Shown: in pieces, positions 7,867 through 16,359 of the stretch
Numbering within the stretch: position 1 is the first letter of the stretch
Layout: the number at the start of each line of letters is the position of its first letter
Source: Allobaileyella intestinalis
Lineage (GTDB): Bacteria > Bacillota > Clostridia > Peptostreptococcales > Anaerovoracaceae
NCBI RefSeq assembly: GCF_009695865.1
Contig: NZ_VUNB01000003.1
Coordinates: 62,001-126,000 of the forward strand
DNA length: 64,000 nucleotides
Reading direction: 5' to 3'
Made by a program: the position numbers and the translations under genes
The notes under the pieces: model-generated
Database searches by the model: none
What the model was told of the DNA's origin: nothing
The model's input: only the letters and a program-made list of their open reading frames with translations

Positions 7867-10800
7867 TTAATACTCAAACTTTCCTTCAAAGGAGAACATC
7901 ACTTCTCCATTAAGTGTGTATTTGCCGTCCTGACAGCTTACCACCATATCGCCTCCCGGGAACTCCACGAAAATGTCCTTGTCTCCGTCGCAGTACCCTA
8001 GTTCCACGGCAGCTGCAACAGCTGCAATGGCAGATGAGCCGCAGGAAAGGGTTTCCCCGTTTGCTCTCTCCCATACTCTCATTCTCATGGTGCGTCTGTC
8101 AACTATCCGGACAAATTCAGTGTTGATTTTCTGAGGGAAGGCCTCTGAATACTCGAATTCAGTTCCGATCTTTTCAATGTCCAGGTTGTCGATCTGGTCC
8201 AGGAAAAGCACGCAGTGAGGATTTCCCACTCTCAGGCAGGTTGCCCTGTATTCTCTTCCGCCTATGGAAATCAGGGAGTCCACCAGCTTAGGTTTTCTTG
8301 TTATCACAGGCACTGCGGCTGCGTCGAAGACCGGCTCTGCTCCTTCAATGGACACGGAATTCACCCTGCCGTCTCTCAGGAAAAGCCTGAGATTCCGGAC
8401 TCCGTCAACAGTTTCAACGGTTACCCGGTCTCTCCCCACAAAACCTTCTTCGTATATGTATTTTGCACCGCACCGGATGCCGTTATCGAAGGTGCCTCCT
8501 TCCGATCCATCTCTGTTGAAAACCCGTATTTTCACATCGGCCACCCTGGATTTTTCAATGAGCACTATTCCGTTTCCGCCTACAGATCTTCTCCTGTCGC
8601 ACAGGCTTACGCACAGGGATTCAGGCCCTTCTATGCGGCCGTCAAAATTCTTGATTACGATATAGTCATCGCCGCAGCTGTTCAGCTTTGTGAATCTGAT
8701 GTTCCTGTGACTTGCCCTCATGTGGTTAATGTCCACCAGTTCCGTATTTCCGGCGGTGAAACCTGATGCGATCATGTTGACCAGAGCCCTTGCCGTGTCC
8801 ACAGAGGTAAGGCATGGAACTCCCAGCTGCATGGCCCTCTTGTGAACGGCAGTGTAGTCACCGAGAGAGGCGTCATTTTCCGTACCTGTGAAAATAATAT
8901 AGCTGGTTTTTCCCCTTTCGATCAGATCGATGATGTCGTTGTTTACCTGGGCCTTCTTCACCGTCGTCACGTCAATGCCTGCATTTCTAATGGCCTCAGC
9001 CGTTCCTCTTGTGGCATAAATCTTCATCCCCAGGCCGTCCAGCTTCATGGCAATTGGAAGGATTTCCGGATAATCTCTTTTCTGTACAGAAATCATAACA
9101 CCTTGGTCTTCTCCGTTTTTCCTGTGAGGAACGGTGAATCCTGCAGCGGTCAGCCCCTTGTACAGCGCTTCGTTAAGAGTCCTTCCAAGGCCCAGTACCT
9201 CTCCTGTGGATTTCATCTCAGGTCCCAGGATGGAGTTGGCGTCCGTAAGTTTCTCGAAGGAAAAAACAGGGACTTTAACTGCGGTATATGGCGGGGTTCT
9301 GTAGAGTCCCGTTCCATAGCCCAGGTCGTACAGCTTTTCCCCCAGCATTACCTGAGAAGCCAGGTCTACCATTGGAACTCCTGCAACCTTTGAAATATAC
9401 GGAACGGTTCTGGATGCCCTCGGGTTCACTTCTATTACGTAAAGCTCCCCTTTGTACAGAAGGTACTGGATGTTTACCAGCCCCTTGGTTCCAAGAGCCA
9501 GGGCCAGCTTCTCGCTTACGTCCACAATTCTCCTGAGCTGTCTGTCTGTCAGATTGTACGGCGGATAAACTGCTATGGAATCTCCTGAGTGGATGCCGGC
9601 CTTCTCGATGTGCTCCATGATTCCAGGAATCAGCACATCGCTTCCGTCGGAAATTACATCAACTTCCAGCTCTATTCCCGGCATGTACTTGTCTACCAGA
9701 ACAGTGTTGCTGGCGTCGTTTTCCAGGATTCTCTCCATGTATTTTGTCACATCATCTTCGTCTCCGGCAATTGTCATGTTCTGTCCGCCGATTACGTAAG
9801 AAGGTCTCAGGAGAACTGGATAGCCGATCTGCGATGCCGCATCGAGAGCCCCCTCAAGAGAAGTGACGCTAAGGCCCTTAGGTCTGCTGATGCCGAATTT
9901 TTCAAGAAGAACGTCGAAACGGCCTCTGTCCTCCGCAATGTCGATGGACTCCGCAGAAGTTCCCAGAATTTTTACACCATGATCATCCAGATACTGAGTG
10001 AGCTTAATGGCAGTCTGGCCTCCGAAGGCAACAACTACGCCTACCGGATTTTCCACCTTTATTATGTTCATTACGTCCTCAGGGCAGAGAGGCTCGAAAT
10101 AAAGTCTGTCTGCAGTGTCGTAGTCAGTGGAAACTGTCTCCGGGTTGTTGTTTACGATAACCACCTCGTAGCCCAGCTCCCGCAAGGTCCAGACGCAGTG
10201 AACCGAGGAGTAGTCGAATTCGATGCCCTGTCCGATTCTGATAGGGCCAGAACCCAGAACCATTATTACAGGATTGCCGCTTCTCTTAAACCGCCGGGAA
10301 TCGCAGAGCTCATCTGTGGTAGAGTAAAAATATGGTGTTTCTGCGTCAAATTCCGCTCCGCAGGTATCTACCATTTTGTAGCTGAACTCCATGCCCGGAA
10401 CCTCTTTTGCCCCGGAAATCCTCTTTATTGCCTCATCGGTGAATCCCAGCCTCTTGGCTTCTCTGTATATATCCACAGGCAGGTTTCCCTTGGGAGCAGC
10501 GGATTCCAGCTCCTTCTGGAAATTTCCAAGATTGAGGATCTTGTTCAGGAAAAATCTGTCGATCTTCGTGATTTCATGGATTTCTTCCACAGTCACCCCG
10601 GATTTCAGGGCTTCGAAAATCGTGAACAGCCTTCTGTCATCTTGATCTTTCAGCCTGTCCCTGATGTCCCTGTCTGTGTGCTGATCCATTTCAAGAGTGT
10701 CGATCTTGATCTCAGCGCCCCTGACAGCCTTCATCAGAGCTGCTTCAAAGCTGTGGCCTATGGCCATGACCTCTCCTGTGGCCTTCATCTTTGTTCCAAG

Positions 10801-11913
10801 CTCTCTGCTGACGCCGGCAAACTTGTCGAAAGGCCACTTTGGCAGCTTCAGAGCCACGTAGTCTATGGCCGGTTCAAAGCAGGCGCAGGTTTTCCCTGTA
10901 ATGTCATTGGTGATTTCATCAAGAGTATATCCCAGGGCGATCTTAGTTGTGATCTTGGCTATTGGATAGCCTGTGGCCTTGGACGCCAGGGCAGATGACC
11001 TGGAAACCCTTGGATTCACTTCGATTACTGCATACTCAAAACTCTCCGGATCCAGGGCGAACTGGCAGTTGCAGCCGCCCTCAATGCCTATGGATGAAAT
11101 AATCTTCAGGGCAGATGACCTTAGCATTTCATATTCTCTGTCTGCCAGAGTCAGGGTAGGTGCCACTACTATTGAATCGCCGGTGTGAATTCCCACCGGG
11201 TCAAAATTCTCCATGGAGCAGATGGCTATTACATTGCCCAGGGAATCTCTCATGGTCTCAAACTCGATTTCCTTCCAACCGGAGATGCACTTTTCCACAA
11301 GAATCTGAGTGATTGGAGACTGATCCAGGCCCTGTCTTGCTATTACCGCCAGCTCATCTCTGTCTGCAGCTATTCCGCCGCCAGTGCCTCCCAGGGTAAA
11401 GGCCGGGCGGACAATAACCGGATAACCGATCTTCCCTGCCACTTTCAGGGCAGTGTCCACATCCTGGGCTATTCCCGAGGGAACCACAGGTTCCCCTATT
11501 TTTTCCATCATATCGTGGAAAAGTTCTCTGTCTTCTGCCGTGTCTATTGCATTAATGTCGGAGCCCAGGAGCCTTACGCCGTGTTCCTCCAGCCAGTTGT
11601 CTCTGGACAGCTCCATGGCAATAGTAAGTCCCGTCTGTCCTCCCAGACCTGCCAGGATGCTGTCCGGCTTTTCTTTCTCAATGATGCGCTTGACGGTCTC
11701 TACGTTCATGGGTTCCAGGTAGATCTCGTCGGCCATGTGCTTGTCTGTCATTATGGTTGCCGGGTTGGAGTTAACCAGAACAACGTCTATTCCTTCTTCC
11801 TTCAGGACTCTGCAGGCCTGGGCTCCTGCATAGTCGAATTCTGCCGCCTGACCGATGATGATAGGGCCTGAACCGATTACAAGAACTTTTTTTATGCTTT
11901 TATCCCTAGGCAT
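7867..11913 (-). CDS. carB: Carbamoyl-phosphate synthase large subunit fused to a DapF-like epimerase domain
   Basis: 1348 residues, about 280 longer than normal CarB. Residues 1-1062 are a complete CarB: two ATP-grasp halves (KKVLVIGSGPIIIGQAAEFD; IMVLGSGPIRIGQGIEFD) and the C-terminal MGS-like allosteric domain. They make carbamoyl phosphate from glutamine-derived ammonia, bicarbonate and two ATP for pyrimidines and arginine. Residues about 1070-1348 match diaminopimelate epimerase along their whole length (FNRDGSE, RVGNPHCVLF, FVRIVDRRTMRMRVWERANGE). In the first active-site loop the usual MCGNG cysteine is replaced by F1142 (GTFDNGIRC), while the second catalytic cysteine, C1291 (GETLSCGSS), remains. 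The frame is open throughout, so the fusion is real unless the assembly is wrong. Its start overlaps the end of carA by 8 bases. Confidence 0.95.
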   Translation of the reverse strand: MPRDKSIKKVLVIGSGPIIIGQAAEFDYAGAQACRVLKEEGIDVVLVNSNPATIMTDKHMADEIYLEPMNVETVKRIIEKEKPDSILAGLGGQTGLTIAMELSRDNWLEEHGVRLLGSDINAIDTAEDRELFHDMMEKIGEPVVPSGIAQDVDTALKVAGKIGYPVIVRPAFTLGGTGGGIAADRDELAVIARQGLDQSPITQILVEKCISGWKEIEFETMRDSLGNVIAICSMENFDPVGIHTGDSIVVAPTLTLADREYEMLRSSALKIISSIGIEGGCNCQFALDPESFEYAVIEVNPRVSRSSALASKATGYPIAKITTKIALGYTLDEITNDITGKTCACFEPAIDYVALKLPKWPFDKFAGVSRELGTKMKATGEVMAIGHSFEAALMKAVRGAEIKIDTLEMDQHTDRDIRDRLKDQDDRRLFTIFEALKSGVTVEEIHEITKIDRFFLNKILNLGNFQKELESAAPKGNLPVDIYREAKRLGFTDEAIKRISGAKEVPGMEFSYKMVDTCGAEFDAETPYFYSTTDELCDSRRFKRSGNPVIMVLGSGPIRIGQGIEFDYSSVHCVWTLRELGYEVVIVNNNPETVSTDYDTADRLYFEPLCPEDVMNIIKVENPVGVVVAFGGQTAIKLTQYLDDHGVKILGTSAESIDIAEDRGRFDVLLEKFGISRPKGLSVTSLEGALDAASQIGYPVLLRPSYVIGGQNMTIAGDEDDVTKYMERILENDASNTVLVDKYMPGIELEVDVISDGSDVLIPGIMEHIEKAGIHSGDSIAVYPPYNLTDRQLRRIVDVSEKLALALGTKGLVNIQYLLYKGELYVIEVNPRASRTVPYISKVAGVPMVDLASQVMLGEKLYDLGYGTGLYRTPPYTAVKVPVFSFEKLTDANSILGPEMKSTGEVLGLGRTLNEALYKGLTAAGFTVPHRKNGEDQGVMISVQKRDYPEILPIAMKLDGLGMKIYATRGTAEAIRNAGIDVTTVKKAQVNNDIIDLIERGKTSYIIFTGTENDASLGDYTAVHKRAMQLGVPCLTSVDTARALVNMIASGFTAGNTELVDINHMRASHRNIRFTKLNSCGDDYIVIKNFDGRIEGPESLCVSLCDRRRSVGGNGIVLIEKSRVADVKIRVFNRDGSEGGTFDNGIRCGAKYIYEEGFVGRDRVTVETVDGVRNLRLFLRDGRVNSVSIEGAEPVFDAAAVPVITRKPKLVDSLISIGGREYRATCLRVGNPHCVLFLDQIDNLDIEKIGTEFEYSEAFPQKINTEFVRIVDRRTMRMRVWERANGETLSCGSSAIAAVAAAVELGYCDGDKDIFVEFPGGDMVVSCQDGKYTLNGEVMFSFEGKFEY

Positions 11914-13000
11914 TCTTTTCCTCCTTCATCATCTCAATAAACTTGTCAAACAGGAAGCCCGTATCATGGGGACCTGAGTGGGCTTCTGGATGGAACTGCA
12001 CAGTGAAACAGGATAGTCCCGGGTATTCCATTCCTTCGCAGGTTCCGTCGTTGGAATTAACAAAACTCTGCCTTCCTGTATCTTTAAGGCTTTCAGGATC
12101 TACAGCATATCCGTGGTTCTGTGTGGTAATAAAAGTCCGGCCCTTCTTCCCTTCGACTATCTCTGTTGCAGGCTGGTTGACTCCTCTGTGGCCGTATTTT
12201 AATTTATATGTTTTTCCGCCCATTGCCAGGCACATAAGCTGATGGCCCAGGCAGATTCCGAATATGGGCACTTTGCTCACCAGTTTCTTCAGCTCCCCTA
12301 CGCAGTCCTTATTCTCCGCCGGATCTCCCGGGCCGTTGGACAGCATGATTCCGTCTGGTTTTTCCTTGAGAATTTCTGCTGCTGTAGTCGTACTTGGAAC
12401 CACCTTTACCTTGCAGCCTCTTCTGGAAAGTTTTCTGGCTATGTTTCTCTTGGCCCCGTAGTCTATCAGAGTCACGTTGTATTTTTCCTCTCCCTCTGCA
12501 GGTATTACATATGGCTCACTACACGTCACAGATCTTACAGCGTTTCTCACCTGATACTCCCTGACCAGGGTCAGGTCCTCCGGCGGTTCTGAACAGATTA
12601 TGGCGTTCATTGTGCCTTTCTCTCTTATCAGCCGGGTCAGTTCTCTCGTATCTATTCCGTAAATACCAGGCACGCCCTGTTCCTTCAGATATGTATCCAG
12701 ATCCTTGTCACATCTGAAATTTGAAGGTGTATCGCAGTATTCTCTGACCACGTAGCCGCTGCAGCAGCATTTTCCCTCAAAATCTTCTTCCATGATTCCG
12801 TAGTTTCCAATAAGAGGAAAAGTCTGCATTATGATCTGCCCGTAATAACTGGGATCTGTCAGTGTTTCCACATAACCTCCCATACCTGTGGTAAATACCA
12901 GTTCACCCACACTGTCACATTCAGCACCGAAGCTCCAGCCCCTGAAAATGCTGCCGTCACTTAGCACAAGATACGCTTTTTTGTCTGTTCTCCTGTTCAC
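11906..13000 (-). CDS. carA: Carbamoyl-phosphate synthase small (glutaminase) subunit
   Basis: 364 residues, normal CarA. The class I glutamine amidotransferase domain hydrolyses glutamine and channels ammonia to CarB. Visible: N-terminal CarA domain (YLVLSDGSIFRGWSFGAE; FTTGMGGYVETLTDPSYYGQ), nucleophilic cysteine in IFGICLGHQL and the His-Glu pair in VQFHPEAHSGP. The start appears to be GTG at 13000 behind a GGGGG-type ribosome site 11 bases away; no better in-frame start is seen. It is translationally overlapped with carB, giving a two-gene unit. A long hairpin in the leader suggests transcriptional control, but no PyrR-binding loop could be recognised with confidence. Confidence 0.96.
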   Translation of the reverse strand: MNRRTDKKAYLVLSDGSIFRGWSFGAECDSVGELVFTTGMGGYVETLTDPSYYGQIIMQTFPLIGNYGIMEEDFEGKCCCSGYVVREYCDTPSNFRCDKDLDTYLKEQGVPGIYGIDTRELTRLIREKGTMNAIICSEPPEDLTLVREYQVRNAVRSVTCSEPYVIPAEGEEKYNVTLIDYGAKRNIARKLSRRGCKVKVVPSTTTAAEILKEKPDGIMLSNGPGDPAENKDCVGELKKLVSKVPIFGICLGHQLMCLAMGGKTYKLKYGHRGVNQPATEIVEGKKGRTFITTQNHGYAVDPESLKDTGRQSFVNSNDGTCEGMEYPGLSCFTVQFHPEAHSGPHDTGFLFDKFIEMMKEEKNA

Positions 13001-13029
13001 CTGTTACCATTCCCCCTTTCAGACCGCAC

Positions 13030-13069
13030 AAAACCCTCACCGGTTCTCTGCGCCGAGAGCCGATGAGGG
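13030..13069 (-). promoter_or_regulatory. Leader hairpin upstream of carA (possible attenuator)
   Basis: Inverted repeat CCCTCATCGG / CCGGTGAGGG (one G-T wobble) with an inner CTCT/AGAG stem, spanning 13034-13069 and followed on the minus strand by TTTT. It lies about 30 bases upstream of the carA start, so it would terminate or pause carAB transcription. Seen directly; regulatory role is inference. Confidence 0.5.
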
Positions 13070-13080
13070 CTCAATATATA

Positions 13081-13111
13081 AAATGAGAGCTTGGAAAAAA
13101 TCCACGCTCTC
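13081..13111 (-). terminator. Terminator of the ispE-gntR unit
   Basis: GAGAGCGTGG / CCAAGCTCTC stem (one mismatch) at 13085-13111 with an AT-rich loop, followed by ATTTTAT on the minus strand, just after the regulator's stop. Confidence 0.6.
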
Positions 13112-13124
13112 ATAAATACCTCAT

Positions 13125-13799
13125 TCAATGCTCATTGCCATTGAGCTCCCGATCGAGATCATATATATACTGTTTTAATTTCCTTACATGCTCCTCAGAT
13201 TCGAGACGGGCTTTGTCGCAATCGCCACTGACAATAGCTTCGACAATAAGCCTGTGCTGAGCCGGCATCTTCTTGTAATGTGAAAAATCATCGTAATAGA
13301 GATACCTGAACCTCAAAGAAAGCTCCTGCACGTGATTGACCATCTGCTGGAGCGTCTTGTTTCCGCCGCATTCAACGATAAATTTGTGAAGATTCTCGTC
13401 TCTCTCAACGCTGTTCTTCTTCTCATCGTTATTGATAGCCTCTTCGTAAAGATCCATCAGCTCTTTCAGTTTAACCTTCTGCTCTTCATTGATTCTCTTA
13501 GCAGCCAGGTATGCGGCAAATCCTTCCAGATTTTCCCTCACCTCGAAAACATCAAGCATATCATCAATAGAAATCCTGGAAACATAGGCACCGCGCCTTG
13601 GTTCAATGGTCACAAGCCCGTCTGCCGCCAGCTCCCTGATAGCTTCCCTGATAGGTGTCCTGCTGACATTCATCTTCTCGGCCAAGTCGATCTCCATCAG
13701 CCTGGTCTGGGAAGCGATCTCGCCTGTCAGTATCTTGTGTTTAAGCTCTTCATATACCAGTTCTCTCAGAGGTTTCTGAATCTGTAAGTCAAAGTTCAT
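13125..13799 (-). CDS. GntR/FadR-family transcriptional regulator
   Basis: 224 residues from the chosen ATG at 13799. An N-terminal winged helix (LRELVYEELKHKILTGEI; SRTPIREAIRELAADGLV) is followed by an all-helical FCD ligand-binding domain with acidic and histidine metal-type ligands (ENLHKFIVECGGNKTL, AQHRLIVEAI). FCD regulators usually sense small organic acids or sugar acids; the ligand here is unknown. The start is chosen because GGGAGGAG lies 6 bases before it. The ATG overlaps the ispE stop (ATGA), so the two are coupled. Longer open reading upstream would lie inside ispE. Its target may be carAB downstream or an unlinked gene. Confidence 0.88.
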   Translation of the reverse strand: MNFDLQIQKPLRELVYEELKHKILTGEIASQTRLMEIDLAEKMNVSRTPIREAIRELAADGLVTIEPRRGAYVSRISIDDMLDVFEVRENLEGFAAYLAAKRINEEQKVKLKELMDLYEEAINNDEKKNSVERDENLHKFIVECGGNKTLQQMVNHVQELSLRFRYLYYDDFSHYKKMPAQHRLIVEAIVSGDCDKARLESEEHVRKLKQYIYDLDRELNGNEH

Positions 13800-14761
13800 A
13801 TCTGTCTCCTCCCGCTTTCCACAAACCATTTCTTCCAGCTGTCATGTACCCATGCAGCATTCTCCAGAGATATAAAATCCTTTTCAGCCTTCTCTCTGTC
13901 TGTATAGCAGGCTGCAATGGATGGTCCGCTGCCGCTCATCATCACGTGTTCAGCACTGAGGTTCTTCTTCATGGCTTCCATCAGGTCTGCTGCCTCTGAA
14001 CATACACTCAGCGTATATCTCTCCATGATGTTGGAATAAAGTTCCTCCTCACCGGCGCTCCTGATATTCATCTCATCAAGGCCTCTGTACACCTGGGCGG
14101 TAGACACTCCAACACCGGGATTCATCAATATCACGTAAGTATGCACCGGCGGACACGGCTCCACAGATTCACCTATTCCTCTGACTACAGCAGCCCTTCC
14201 TCCTTCTTCAATGCCCCGGAGGCCCTGAAGTTCTCCACTGTTTCTGCAGGCATTCATCATAATGGAGTATGGAAAATCAGATCCGATACTAATCCCCATG
14301 TCCATCAGTTCCCTCAGACTATATGGATTATCCAGGAGACTGTTCACTGCCAGCATAGTCACCGCCCCGTCTGCAGTTCCTCCTGCCAGCCCTGCTGCTG
14401 AAGGAAGGTTCTTCTCCAGGGAGATGATCAGGCCTGCAGGCTTTCCTTCAGGAAACTGCACTGTATTACTGAACAAAGCTTCTCCGTAATCATCAGCAGC
14501 CCTGCTCAGCACAGCCCTGGCACCCCGCACAGCCAGATTTGTCTCATCTGCCGGAATTGTACAATCATCCATACAAAATTTTATAGCAACTCCGTCAACT
14601 GTGCAACATAAATTATTCAGTTTTTCGTATACAAATCTAATATCTATGTTGTCGTGGAGGTCTATGTCCTGCATCACCGAATAAATGTCGTGATATCCGT
14701 TGTCTCTCATGCCCGTCACTCCCAGGGACAGGTTGATTTTTCCATATGCCTTCAGCTTCAT
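13796..14761 (-). CDS. ispE: 4-diphosphocytidyl-2-C-methyl-D-erythritol kinase IspE
   Basis: 321 residues from ATG 14761. This GHMP kinase phosphorylates CDP-methylerythritol in the non-mevalonate isoprenoid pathway. Motifs: MKLKAYGKINLSLGV (substrate-binding start), LPSAAGLAGGTADGA (ATP-binding glycine loop, about residues 113-127) and MMSGSGPSIAA near the C-terminus. The frame stays open upstream to 14914, but that extension has no IspE similarity and would run through a terminator hairpin, so the later ATG is used (weak AAGG ribosome site). Somewhat longer than the usual 280-300 residues, with extra acidic insertions near 70-90 and 180-200. It overlaps the GntR gene downstream. Confidence 0.93.
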   Translation of the reverse strand: MKLKAYGKINLSLGVTGMRDNGYHDIYSVMQDIDLHDNIDIRFVYEKLNNLCCTVDGVAIKFCMDDCTIPADETNLAVRGARAVLSRAADDYGEALFSNTVQFPEGKPAGLIISLEKNLPSAAGLAGGTADGAVTMLAVNSLLDNPYSLRELMDMGISIGSDFPYSIMMNACRNSGELQGLRGIEEGGRAAVVRGIGESVEPCPPVHTYVILMNPGVGVSTAQVYRGLDEMNIRSAGEEELYSNIMERYTLSVCSEAADLMEAMKKNLSAEHVMMSGSGPSIAACYTDREKAEKDFISLENAAWVHDSWKKWFVESGRRQI

Positions 14762-14775
14762 CTGATGCCTTCTTT

Positions 14776-14806
14776 CAAAAAATAGGGTGCCATGAGGCAC
14801 CCTATT
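14776..14806 (-). terminator. Terminator between the Ig-like protein gene and ispE
   Basis: Perfect 11-bp stem AATAGGGTGCC / GGCACCCTATT with a 4-base loop and a T-run on the minus strand (A-run 14776-14782 on the plus strand). Only about 14 bases separate it from the ispE start codon. Confidence 0.85.
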
Positions 14807-14810
14807 GCAC

Positions 14811-15656
14811 TTACTTGTTCTTCTTTCCGGAACTTCCTCTTCCTGATTTGTATTTGCCGCCTGCAGCGGAAATCGGACGAGGTTCCTTAACTTTGTATAC
14901 GTACGGCAGCACATCGCTGATCTCGTACTTGGCTTCCACCTTCTCCCGTGCTGCCTCTTTCTTCTTGGCTTCCCGGGCTGCCTTCTTCTCGGCTTTGGCC
15001 TGCCGCTTCTTCTCTTCCTCGATAACTTCCTCTACAGACTTGCCTGTACGCTTTGCTTCCTTGTAAGGATTGAAGGTCTCTTTCTTGTTGTACCTTGCCG
15101 GATTCTGCTGACGGGCCTTCTCTTCAGCCTGTTCTTTCTGCTGCTTTACCATGATCACAGTGATACCGCCGAACATAGCAATCATCATTATGGTATTAAC
15201 CAGCGTATTCATCTTCTGGTTGAATGTAGTGAAAGAAATTGTCTCTTTCTTGCCCAGCTTGTTGCCGTTGTCATCGGAAAACTCCGGAGAAATCACCAGT
15301 TCATACTTTGTGTTTGACTGAAGCTTCAGCTTCTTGTTGGTGCTGTCTGCCAGAACCAGCATCATTCCATCTGTATCGCTGCTTGTGAGAACCTTGATTG
15401 GAATCTTCTTTCCTGTTTCACTGTTTACGATCTTCACGCAGTTCTTGTTGTGCTTCTCTGTCTCCGGGTTGTTAATGGTGTTGCTGAAAAACAGCTTCAC
15501 ACCAACGTTCTCAATAGAGGTGTTCTTCTGCCCGTCTTCAGGGTAAGAGGAAACCAGTTTAAGATCTCCCGTATTATCTCCTGCGAAAGAAAATACTCCG
15601 CACATCATGACCATTATCAGTGCCAGCACAACTGCTGCCAGGCCTCTTTTCTTCAT
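14811..15656 (-). CDS. Exported Ig-like (SbsA/Big_5-type) membrane protein with coiled-coil tail
   Basis: 281 residues. A signal peptide at the N-terminus (MKKRGLAAVVLALIMVMMCG) is followed by one Ig-like domain of the SbsA/Big_5 type (about 35-145; YPEDGQKNTSIENVGVKLFF; NTKYELVISPEFSDDNG), which usually occurs in surface proteins. One membrane segment (about 152-170, TIMMIAMFGGITVIMV) comes next, then a long Lys/Glu/Ala-rich tail (175-245) likely to be helical and probably cytoplasmic. Start overlaps the tadA stop by one base (TAATG). I do not recognise a named family for the whole protein. A role at the cell surface or envelope is inference from the domain order. Confidence 0.8.
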   Translation of the reverse strand: MKKRGLAAVVLALIMVMMCGVFSFAGDNTGDLKLVSSYPEDGQKNTSIENVGVKLFFSNTINNPETEKHNKNCVKIVNSETGKKIPIKVLTSSDTDGMMLVLADSTNKKLKLQSNTKYELVISPEFSDDNGNKLGKKETISFTTFNQKMNTLVNTIMMIAMFGGITVIMVKQQKEQAEEKARQQNPARYNKKETFNPYKEAKRTGKSVEEVIEEEKKRQAKAEKKAAREAKKKEAAREKVEAKYEISDVLPYVYKVKEPRPISAAGGKYKSGRGSSGKKNK

Positions 15657-16192
15657 TACTTATCATCCTCCGGTTCAGATATATTCTTCTTAAGCCTCAT
15701 CTGGCGAAAAAAATCTTTCAACTGCTGCGAGCATTCTCCGGCATAAAGCCCGGTGATCACTTCTGCTCTATGGTTAAGCCGCGGATCGCAGGGAATGTTG
15801 CTCAGCGAACCGCACGCTCCATTCTTCGGATCCATTGTTCCGATAAACAGCTTATCAAGCCTTGCCAGAACGATGGCCCCTGCACACATGGAGCAGGGCT
15901 CCAGTGTCACATACATGCTGCATCCCGTAAGCCACTTAGCTCCCAGAGCCTTCTCGGCTCTTCTGATTGCAACCATTTCAGCATGGGCGTCTGAAGACTT
16001 TAATGTTTCCACCAGGTTATGGCCTCTGGCGATCAGCCTTCCATCTCTTACGATTACAGCCCCCACAGGAACCTCTCCTTCAGAAGCGGCTGCATCTGCC
16101 TCTGCCATGGCTTCTTTCATCCACATCAGATCCATCTCTGAATATTCTGGCATTCCGGAACAATTTTCCTCGCTATTCTGATTCAATTCCAT
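15656..16192 (-). CDS. tadA: tRNA-specific adenosine deaminase TadA
   Basis: 178 residues. TadA converts A34 to inosine in tRNA-Arg(ACG), which is essential in most bacteria. Zinc and catalytic residues of the cytidine-deaminase fold are plain: H70 and E72 (DAHAEMVAI), C100 and C103 (LEPCSMCAGA), plus the GACGSLSNIP loop near 135. The first 20 residues extend beyond most TadA proteins. No strong ribosome site decides between the ATGs at residues 1, 14 and 20, so the true start is uncertain. It precedes the Ig-like protein gene with a one-base overlap. Confidence 0.95.
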   Translation of the reverse strand: MELNQNSEENCSGMPEYSEMDLMWMKEAMAEADAAASEGEVPVGAVIVRDGRLIARGHNLVETLKSSDAHAEMVAIRRAEKALGAKWLTGCSMYVTLEPCSMCAGAIVLARLDKLFIGTMDPKNGACGSLSNIPCDPRLNHRAEVITGLYAGECSQQLKDFFRQMRLKKNISEPEDDK

Positions 16193-16287
16193 ATCCGTGA
16201 CATTCTATCACAGGGAAACAGCAATTTCAAATGGTTCAGTGATTCTGTTTCTCCTGTTCTCCTCCAAGCCATCTTTTCGCAGCTGCA

Positions 16288-16327
16288 AAAATACAAAACC
16301 GGCCAGCAACTTCGAGTTGCTGGCCGG
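16288..16327 (-). terminator. Terminator of the proline iminopeptidase gene
   Basis: Perfect 13-bp stem CCGGCCAGCAACT / AGTTGCTGGCCGG (16299-16311 and 16315-16327) with a 3-base loop, followed on the minus strand by TTTTGTATTTTT. Confidence 0.92.
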
Positions 16328-16359
16328 CAGGTTTCTGTTATTCAGATTTCCAAGAGTTC

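Noticed and set aside
13796-14914. Long form of IspE starting at 14914
   Set aside because: The extra 51 residues have no IspE similarity and would be translated through a perfect terminator hairpin.
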